Below are positions 7,108 to 12,158 of a stretch of 12,158 nucleotides of DNA, piece after piece; the stretch's first letter is position 1, and every line of letters starts with the position of its first letter. Under the pieces are notes generated by a model, which did no database searches, was not told the DNA's origin, and saw only the letters and a program-made list of their open reading frames with translations. A program made the position numbers and the translations under genes. The stretch lies in NCBI GenBank assembly GCA_011523445.1, contig WTGT01000062.1, forward strand, positions 1 to 12,158, in the 5' to 3' direction. Origin of the DNA: Paracoccaceae bacterium. Lineage in GTDB: Bacteria > Pseudomonadota > Alphaproteobacteria > Rhodobacterales > Rhodobacteraceae.

Positions 7108-7127
7108 TTCGACTAAAAACAGTCGAA
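7108..7127 (-). promoter_or_regulatory. Hairpin in the rpsM leader, possible attenuator
   Basis: A perfect 7-bp stem (TTCGACT 7108-7114 and AGTCGAA 7121-7127) with a 6-nt loop lies about 20 nt downstream of the predicted rpsM start of transcription. On the minus-strand RNA it is followed, after about seven bases, by a GTTTTTAT run, loosely like a weak terminator or attenuator. It could equally be a protein-binding palindrome. Confidence 0.35.
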
Positions 7128-7153
7128 ATATCAATAAAAAAACAGAGTAAGAC

Positions 7154-7182
7154 CATATACGGGTATTGTTATTGAGAGTCAA
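7154..7182 (-). promoter_or_regulatory. Sigma-70-type promoter for the rpsM operon
   Basis: On the minus strand, TTGACT (7177-7182) and TATATG (7154-7159) are separated by exactly 17 bp. The -35 box matches consensus at 5 of 6 positions and the -10 box at 4 of 6. Transcription would start near 7147, leaving a leader of about 138 nt before rpsM. Confidence 0.65.
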
Positions 7183-7209
7183 GATATACTTTAAAGCTAA
7201 ATTAGATAT

Positions 7210-7237
7210 TTGGAATCAACTCCAGATTCCTTACAAT
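7210..7237 (+). promoter_or_regulatory. Probable FGGY kinase promoter with an internal operator-like inverted repeat
   Basis: TTGGAA (7210-7215) and TACAAT (7232-7237), spaced 16 bp, form a plausible promoter about 47 bp ahead of the kinase ATG. A perfect inverted repeat, GGAATC (7212-7217) and GATTCC (7225-7230) with a 7-bp centre, overlaps the -35 box and fills the spacer. A repressor bound there would block RNA polymerase, as sugar-regulon repressors often do. No regulator gene is in the window. Confidence 0.45.
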
Positions 7238-7284
7238 CGCCCATAAAGCAAATCTCGATGGGTTAGTTATTTTCTGTTAGGTTT

Positions 7285-8790
7285 ATGGATTACACACTAG
7301 GAATTGATATAGGAACGTACGAAACCAAAGGCGTCATTGCCGATTCTAATGGCAGGGTAGTTGCATCTTCATCAAGACCCCACAAACTCATTACTCCAAA
7401 ACCGGGCTGGGCAGAGCACAGGCCACAAGCAGATTGGTGGGGGGACTTTGTCTTTGTTGCCAACACCCTAATCAGGGAATCCAAGATATCTCCAAATGAC
7501 ATAAAAGCTGTGGCAACTTCAGCCATAGGACCTTGTATGCTCCCCGTAGATAAAGAATGCCATCCCCTGATCAATGGAATTCTGTACGGAGTTGACACTC
7601 GGGCTGCTTTACAGATTGAAGAACTGAACCAAAAAATTGGCAAAGACAATATTTTTGAACTTTGTGGCAATGCACTTACATCACAGTCTGTGGGACCAAA
7701 AATCCTATGGTTCAAGCAAACATATCCAGATCTTTGGAGTCTTACTTCCCAAATACTTACATCTACCAGTTACATTGTCTACAAGCTAACTGGAGAATAT
7801 GTCATAGATCACTTTACAGCTGTAAACTTTGCACCCTGGTACGACATAAATCTTTTGAATTGGACAGATAAGCTCTCCCCGGAGCTTCCGATGGAGTTGC
7901 TTCCCAAATTGGCTTGGTCGACTGATTTTGTTGGTACGATTACTTCAAAAGCGGCCGAGGAAACCGGATTAAGTGTTGGTACACCTGTTACCTGTGGAAC
8001 AATAGATGCTGCGGCTGAAGCAGTAAGTATTGGAGTTAAAGATAATGGAGACATGATGATGATGTATGGCTCGACCATTTTTATAATTGAGCTTGATCAG
8101 CATCAAAAATCTGACCCCAGGCTATGGTATGCGCCATGGTTATTCACTAATCAGTTTGCGATAATGGCCGGTGTTTCAACGGCTGGGACACTCACACATT
8201 GGTTCAAGGATAATTTTGCCAAGGATTTATCTTCCGATAACATTTTCCAACAATTGATGGCAGAAGCTTCCCTCTCTCCAGAAGGAGCAAATGGTTTGGT
8301 TTTCATTCCCTATTTCTCAGGAGGCCTGACTCCAATTCACAATCCGGATGCTCGGGGGATATATTTTGGCCTCAATCTAACTCACACTCGGGGTGATTTG
8401 TTCAGGGCTTTATTGGAAGGGATTTCTGCTGGAACACGACGCATTTTGGATACTTACAGAGAAGTTGATGCTTTCCCAAAAAAGGTTTTTGCTGTTGGAG
8501 GAGGAACGAAAAACAAAATTTGGCTTCAGTCTAATTCTGATATGAGTAATATCGAGCAACATATTTGCAAGTATTCCCTTGGAGCTTCTTACGGAGATGC
8601 TTTCCTTGCTGCTCTTGCCCTTGGTAACGTCAAAAAGGAAGATATCTTTGATTGGAATCCCTTTGACAAAACAATTTACCCAAATCCGAAGAAAGTGTAT
8701 GATGAAACATATCCGCATTTTATTAAGCTCTATGAAGAGACCAAGGATATAGCATCAGAAATTAGTGCAATTCAGCGGAAGTCCATCTAG
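7285..8790 (+). CDS. FGGY-family carbohydrate kinase (xylulokinase-like, substrate unknown)
   Basis: FGGY kinases phosphorylate sugars or polyols with ATP as an entry step to catabolism. The 501-residue product has two actin-like domains. Visible motifs: the phosphate-1 loop GIDIGTYETKG (6-16), PGWAEHRPQADWW (40-52), GTIDAAAEA (238-246) with the likely catalytic base Asp241, GLVFIPYFSGGLTPIHNPDARG (shown in parts, 337-358), the second FGGY-type block DLFRALLEGISAGTRR (371-386) and the adenosine motif AVGGGTKN (403-410). The substrate-side motif of true xylulokinases (SGQMHG) is replaced by TSAIGPCMLPVD (78-89), and the usual SGERTP is SGGLTP, so the substrate is probably not D-xylulose. The ATG has a short AGG Shine-Dalgarno 3 nt upstream. 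The gene stands alone, divergent from rpsM, with no transporter, isomerase or regulator nearby. Confidence 0.9.
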   Translation: MDYTLGIDIGTYETKGVIADSNGRVVASSSRPHKLITPKPGWAEHRPQADWWGDFVFVANTLIRESKISPNDIKAVATSAIGPCMLPVDKECHPLINGILYGVDTRAALQIEELNQKIGKDNIFELCGNALTSQSVGPKILWFKQTYPDLWSLTSQILTSTSYIVYKLTGEYVIDHFTAVNFAPWYDINLLNWTDKLSPELPMELLPKLAWSTDFVGTITSKAAEETGLSVGTPVTCGTIDAAAEAVSIGVKDNGDMMMMYGSTIFIIELDQHQKSDPRLWYAPWLFTNQFAIMAGVSTAGTLTHWFKDNFAKDLSSDNIFQQLMAEASLSPEGANGLVFIPYFSGGLTPIHNPDARGIYFGLNLTHTRGDLFRALLEGISAGTRRILDTYREVDAFPKKVFAVGGGTKNKIWLQSNSDMSNIEQHICKYSLGASYGDAFLAALALGNVKKEDIFDWNPFDKTIYPNPKKVYDETYPHFIKLYEETKDIASEISAIQRKSI

Positions 8791-9110
8791 TTCTACTTTA
8801 GAACCCCAACCTCTATTACCAGTCTATTCATGATCGGTGTTTTGGTTAAAAACTAGCGAATAATGCGGGATGTCATCGTATTGTTGTTTTTTGTGGTGGT
8901 GGAGTAATTTAAGGTTGTAATTTTATTGAACTGTGGAACAAAGAAACGATCAAACGACGGGCTAAGGATCCAGATTTCTGCGTTTGTTGCAGGAATCACT
9001 TGAAGCCCTTTCTTGTATTTAGAGACAAGATATTATTGAATTTCTTAAACCAGCTCCTTGGTTGAATGAATTTACAATTTCGGTACTGTAGAGGTAGAAT
9101 GGGGTAATTT
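8791..9110. other. Intergenic region without a convincing gene
   Basis: This stretch between the kinase and the AAA_14 gene holds no recognisable gene. One plus-strand frame is open for 50 codons (8913-9062) and reads like ordinary protein with a Cys-rich FCVCC patch, but it has no ATG or GTG start and I recognise no family. A small 6-bp hairpin (8790-8804) just after the kinase stop lacks a T-run. The region may contain eroded coding DNA. Confidence 0.5.
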
Positions 9111-9153
9111 ATACCTTGCATTTTGTCTAATTGTTTAGCAAAATACAAGGTAT
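9111..9153 (+). repeat. 43-bp near-perfect palindrome over the AAA_14 gene start
   Basis: The left arm ATACCTTGCATTTTG (9111-9125) and right arm CAAAATACAAGGTAT (9139-9153) are complementary at 14 of 15 positions, with a single C-A mismatch (9119/9145). The centre adds four more pairs (CTAA 9127-9130 with TTAG 9135-9138) past one bulged T, leaving a 4-nt loop. In RNA this hairpin would bury the AAGG ribosome-binding bases (9147-9150) and the first two bases of the ATG (9152). As DNA it could be an operator for autoregulation. Confidence 0.75.
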
Positions 9154-10324
9154 GTTAAATCGATGGATTATAAAAAGGTTGAAAAAAAGCATAGGTCGAA
9201 ATCCGGCTGTGGTGCTACTGGGTGCTCGTCAAGTGGGCAAAACAACCCTCTCCAAGTATTTAGCAAGAAATATGGATTCAATTTATTTGGATCTGGAGGA
9301 TACGGAAGATTTGTTACTTTTACGAGACCCCAAGACTTTTCTGGCATCACAAAGTGATAAGTTGGTAATACTTGATGAGATTCAGCGTAAGCCTGACTTG
9401 TTTTTGACTTTAAGAGGATTGATTGATGAAAATCGTCAAAATGGTCGAGATGCTGCACAGTTTCTTCTACTAGGTTCAGCGACAATGGCTCTACTCCGAC
9501 AGTCTTCAGAAAGCCTGGCTGGACGTATTAGTTATATCGAAATGACTGGTCTAAACATATTTGAGTTGGAAGATGAGAAACAAAACATAATGAATCTCTG
9601 GCTTCGTGGAGGATTCCCCAAAAGCTATTTGGCAAAAGATGATGAGATGTCCATGGAATGGCTTGAAGATCTGATATGCACCTATTTAGAGCGGGATGTT
9701 CCGCTGATGGGCTTTGATGTATCGGCTCAGAACTTACGCCGCCTTTGGACAATGTTGGCTCATCTACAAGGTGAAACAATAAATGTTAATAAGTTGGCCA
9801 CCAATCTAGAGGTAAGTCGCTCAAAAATTAATCATTATATTGATATACTTACTGGATTGTTACTGGTTCGGCGCATTGAGCCATGGCATGTCAATGTAAA
9901 AAAACGATTAGTAAAATCACCGCGTTATTATATTCGGGATAGTGGTATATTACATCGTTTACTAAGTATTGGCGATCACAGAATGTTGTTGTCAAACCCT
10001 ATACTGGGTAAAAGTTGGGAAGGATTCGTCGTCGAAAACATCCACTCTGTATTACCTCGTTTGGCAGAAACCTATTTCTACCGTACTGCTGCAGGAGCTG
10101 AGATAGACTTGGTAATCAAAATGCCGAATTCCGAAATCTGGGCTTTGGAAATCAAACATGGTGTGGCACCGAATCTTGGCAAGCATTTTAGCAATACCTG
10201 CGATGATGTGGGTGCAACTCATAAATTTGTCGTCTATGGTGGGGATCGTGAATTCCCCGTTGGCAAAAATGTATGGATGATTTCCCTATCTAAAATTATG
10301 GAAAAGTTGATTGCTTTACAATAA
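9152..10324 (+). CDS. AAA_14 / DUF4143 family ATPase
   Basis: This belongs to the widespread but poorly understood bacterial/archaeal ATPases with an AAA_14 domain and a C-terminal DUF4143 domain. From the ATG at 9152 (390 residues) the motifs are: MLNRWIIKRLKK N-terminus, Walker A GARQVGKTT (24-32), Walker B LVILDEIQ (71-78), a sensor-like LLLGSAT (105-111), the LAGRISYIEMTGL turn (122-134), and a winged-helix-like VNKLATNLEVSRSKINHYI segment (192-210). The C-terminus has WEGFVVEN (289-296), GAEIDLVI (315-322) and ALEIKHG (331-337); Glu290, Asp319 and Glu333-x-Lys335 match a PD-(D/E)XK nuclease-type pattern, the fold I recall for DUF4143. A TTG at 9131 would add seven residues, but the family normally begins near this MLNRW, and the TTG has no Shine-Dalgarno. 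The gene is single, ending before a strong terminator. Role unknown; defence or mobile-element roles are speculation. Confidence 0.88.
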   Translation: MLNRWIIKRLKKSIGRNPAVVLLGARQVGKTTLSKYLARNMDSIYLDLEDTEDLLLLRDPKTFLASQSDKLVILDEIQRKPDLFLTLRGLIDENRQNGRDAAQFLLLGSATMALLRQSSESLAGRISYIEMTGLNIFELEDEKQNIMNLWLRGGFPKSYLAKDDEMSMEWLEDLICTYLERDVPLMGFDVSAQNLRRLWTMLAHLQGETINVNKLATNLEVSRSKINHYIDILTGLLLVRRIEPWHVNVKKRLVKSPRYYIRDSGILHRLLSIGDHRMLLSNPILGKSWEGFVVENIHSVLPRLAETYFYRTAAGAEIDLVIKMPNSEIWALEIKHGVAPNLGKHFSNTCDDVGATHKFVVYGGDREFPVGKNVWMISLSKIMEKLIALQ

Positions 10325-10392
10325 TCAATTCGGTTTTTACATACAAACGAATAGACTTCCCAACCTAACAAAACAGTTTTTCTGTCAGTCCA

Positions 10393-10424
10393 AACCGAAA
10401 GGACCCATTCAAGTCCTTTCGGTT
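10393..10424. terminator. Strong hairpin, probable bidirectional terminator
   Basis: A perfect 12-bp stem (AACCGAAAGGAC 10393-10404 and GTCCTTTCGGTT 10413-10424) with an 8-nt loop lies between the convergent AAA_14 and BCCT genes. On the plus strand it is followed by CAATTTGTTTTT, a delayed T-run. On the minus strand the downstream tail is less T-rich. It most likely ends the AAA_14 transcript and may serve both directions. Confidence 0.8.
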
Positions 10425-10452
10425 CAATTTGTTTTTGTCAACCCGATGCCTG

Positions 10453-12087
10453 CTAAGATGTTTCAGGTTCCGCCATTGGCGCGCTAGTGACGGCACTTGA
10501 ATCCTCGGACAACGATTTCACAAGCCCCCAAGCCATGAAGATCATTATTACCGAAATCGGCAAAGCCGCAGCGATGGATGCAGTTTGTAACGCACCCAAT
10601 CCACCTGCCATCAAGAGAACTGCTGCCACAAAGCCCTCACCAAGACCCCAGACGATCCTGAACCTTTGGGGTGGATTGTCATCCCCCATGGACAGCATCG
10701 TGGTAATAACCAGTGTTCCAGAATCTGATGAAGTAATGAACCAGGTTGCCAATAAAAGGGTTGCCAGAGCTGACATGGCCCAATTCAAGGCCGAGATTGT
10801 TGTCAGATTTCCAATAGCCCCATAAAGCGCTCCCGGCAAATTCCAGTTCATGACAATATCGATGATGCCAGCAGTACCAACACCACCTTCGGCATACAAT
10901 TCCATGTAAATGGCATTGCCACCAAACATGCAAAGCCAGAAGAAGGCAATTGTCGTTGGCACGAACAAGACACCAACCATGAATTCCCTGATCGTTCTAC
11001 CACGGCTGATTCTGGCTATGAACATGCCCACAAACGGGGCCCATGAAATCCACCATCCCCAATAGAAGATGGTCCAGCCACCCTGCCAGTCAATGTTCTC
11101 CTCGGTTCCCGCTGTCCAGAAACCCATTGGAAGCACGTTCCAGAGATAATCACCAAGGGAGGTTACAAAGAAACCCATCAACCATTGTGTCGGACCCCAG
11201 AACAGGAAGAAGGCCAACAGTACCACTGAAAGCCAGATGTTCCATTCCGAAATTATCCGAATTCCGTTTCCAACACCTGAAACGGCAGAAAAGGTGGCAA
11301 CGATTGAAATAACGACAATGAGTATGATTTGTGTTCCCAAACCGGGATCTACTCCAAATAGAACATTCAGTCCGGTTGCCATCTGGTTGACACCAAGCCC
11401 CAATGAGGTTGCTACCCCGAAAACGGTTCCGAATACAGCCAAGAGGTCTACGGCATGACCTATTGGACCATAAATCTTGTCTCCTATGATTGGATAAAGT
11501 GCCGAGCGAAGTGTCAAGGGCAGTTTTTTCCTAAACCCGAAATAAGCCAGACAAAGCCCGATTAATACGTAAATTGCCCATCCGTGGAATCCCCAGTGGA
11601 AATAGGTGGTTCGCATGGCGAAGACGGCTCTTTGCTGATTCAGTTCGGTGACGCCTGCTGCATCAGCATGAGGATTATTCGGATAACCAAATCCGCCTGA
11701 ATTATCGAAGTAGAAAACGGGTTCTGCTACTCCAAAAAACAGGATACCTATGCCAACTCCAGCAGAAAATAGCATGGCGAACCATGAAAAGTTGCTGAAT
11801 TCAGGCCTTGAATTGTCGTCTCCCAGACGTATTGATCCATATTTGGAACACAACAGGTATATGCAGACCAAAAATATCACGATCGCTACAAGGATGTAAT
11901 ACCAACTCAGGGTTGCTTCAATCCACCCCCTTATCGCCGAATATATGCTGTTTGCAAATTCGACATTGAGAATTGTAAATACCACAAAGCAGACGACCAT
12001 GGCTTTGGCGGCGATCCCCATCCCGGAATGCAGCCCTTTCATAATTCCTTCAGTGGCAACTAAGTTTTTATTTGGTGATTCATTCAT
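10453..12087 (-). CDS. BCCT-family betaine/choline/carnitine-type transporter
   Basis: BCCT proteins import trimethylammonium compounds such as glycine betaine, choline or carnitine, usually with Na+ or H+, for osmoprotection or catabolism. The 544-residue product has the 12-TM LeuT-like pattern. The glycine-rich stretch SAGVGIGILFFGVAEP (108-123) corresponds to the GMGIG motif of BetP with Met replaced by Val. The hallmark tryptophan box WTIFYWGWWISWAPFVGMF (338-356) is followed by IARISRGRTIREF. The N-terminal (about 28) and C-terminal (about 20, acidic/Ser-rich) tails are short, so it lacks the long C-terminal osmosensing domain of BetP. The motif suggests Na+ coupling; the substrate cannot be read from sequence alone. 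The ATG has GGGAG 7 nt upstream (12095-12099). It is a single gene converging with AAA_14. Confidence 0.93.
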   Translation of the reverse strand: MNESPNKNLVATEGIMKGLHSGMGIAAKAMVVCFVVFTILNVEFANSIYSAIRGWIEATLSWYYILVAIVIFLVCIYLLCSKYGSIRLGDDNSRPEFSNFSWFAMLFSAGVGIGILFFGVAEPVFYFDNSGGFGYPNNPHADAAGVTELNQQRAVFAMRTTYFHWGFHGWAIYVLIGLCLAYFGFRKKLPLTLRSALYPIIGDKIYGPIGHAVDLLAVFGTVFGVATSLGLGVNQMATGLNVLFGVDPGLGTQIILIVVISIVATFSAVSGVGNGIRIISEWNIWLSVVLLAFFLFWGPTQWLMGFFVTSLGDYLWNVLPMGFWTAGTEENIDWQGGWTIFYWGWWISWAPFVGMFIARISRGRTIREFMVGVLFVPTTIAFFWLCMFGGNAIYMELYAEGGVGTAGIIDIVMNWNLPGALYGAIGNLTTISALNWAMSALATLLLATWFITSSDSGTLVITTMLSMGDDNPPQRFRIVWGLGEGFVAAVLLMAGGLGALQTASIAAALPISVIMIFMAWGLVKSLSEDSSAVTSAPMAEPETS

Positions 12088-12158
12088 GTACTCACTCCCA
12101 AAATGCTAGGAACAGAATCCGGATTAAGGATAACACTTCCTACAGCTAGCCTTGGTCC
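12088..12158 (-). promoter_or_regulatory. Upstream region of the BCCT transporter
   Basis: The 71 bp to the window edge include the GGGAG Shine-Dalgarno (12095-12099) and a perfect 10-bp palindrome AATCCGGATT (12116-12125), which could be an operator half of a larger site. A full promoter cannot be defined because the window ends. Confidence 0.35.

Noticed and set aside
8790..8804. Terminator after the sugar kinase (GTTCTA-CTT-TAGAAC)
   Set aside because: The stem is only 6 bp, AT-rich, and not followed by a T-run.
8863..8907. Tiny hydrophobic peptide MRDVIVLLFFVVVE
   Set aside because: Fourteen codons, no good Shine-Dalgarno, and a T/G-rich composition that yields such residues by chance.
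9131..9151. TTG start for the AAA_14 gene
   Set aside because: It lies in the loop of the palindrome, has no Shine-Dalgarno, and the family usually begins at the ATG at 9152.
1..12158. CRISPR arrays, tRNA or rRNA genes, insertion sequences
   Set aside because: I saw no regularly spaced repeats, no tRNA-like cloverleaf or rRNA stretch, and no intact transposase.

Overview
The window looks like a piece of an alphaproteobacterial chromosome with low to moderate GC (about 40% by eye, not computed). The best evidence is an ATP12-type F1-ATPase assembly chaperone, a family I know only from mitochondria and Alphaproteobacteria. It closes a block rpsM-rpsK-rpoA-rplQ-rarA-crcB-rluC-ATP12 whose order is familiar from that class. 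The species cannot be named from the sequence; a marine or host-associated lineage would be a guess.

Layout. Positions 117-602 (+) hold secB. From 603 to 1029 there is no intact gene, only a decayed XRE-type helix-turn-helix remnant (about 661-862, minus strand) with an AT-rich regulatory-looking stretch behind it. From 1030 to 7009 everything is on the minus strand: S13, S11, RNA polymerase alpha and L17, then the RarA ATPase, the CrcB/FluC fluoride channel, an RluC-type pseudouridine synthase and ATP12. The last four genes overlap by a few bases and are probably translationally coupled. A good sigma-70 promoter (7154-7182) with a foldable leader of about 138 nt lies ahead of rpsM, so the alpha operon here has its own start and is not continuous with secY/adk.

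The strand then switches. A divergent FGGY-family sugar kinase (7285-8790, +) has an inverted repeat inside its probable promoter and no transporter or isomerase beside it. After 361 bp of DNA with no convincing gene comes an AAA_14/DUF4143 ATPase (9152-10324, +). Its start codon lies inside a 43-bp near-perfect palindrome. A strong hairpin (10393-10424) separates it from a convergent BCCT-family betaine/choline/carnitine-type transporter (10453-12087, minus).

How the genes relate. The minus-strand block supplies core machinery: ribosomal proteins, RNA polymerase alpha, replication-fork repair, rRNA modification, fluoride efflux and ATP synthase assembly. SecB serves protein export. The FGGY kinase and AAA_14 gene look like accessory cargo at a breakpoint next to the ribosomal operon. 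The most unusual signals are the palindrome over the AAA_14 start, the structured rpsM leader, the TTG start of rpsK, and the frameshifted XRE remnant. I see no clear multi-gene novel system; the AAA_14/DUF4143 gene with its palindrome is the best candidate for undescribed biology.
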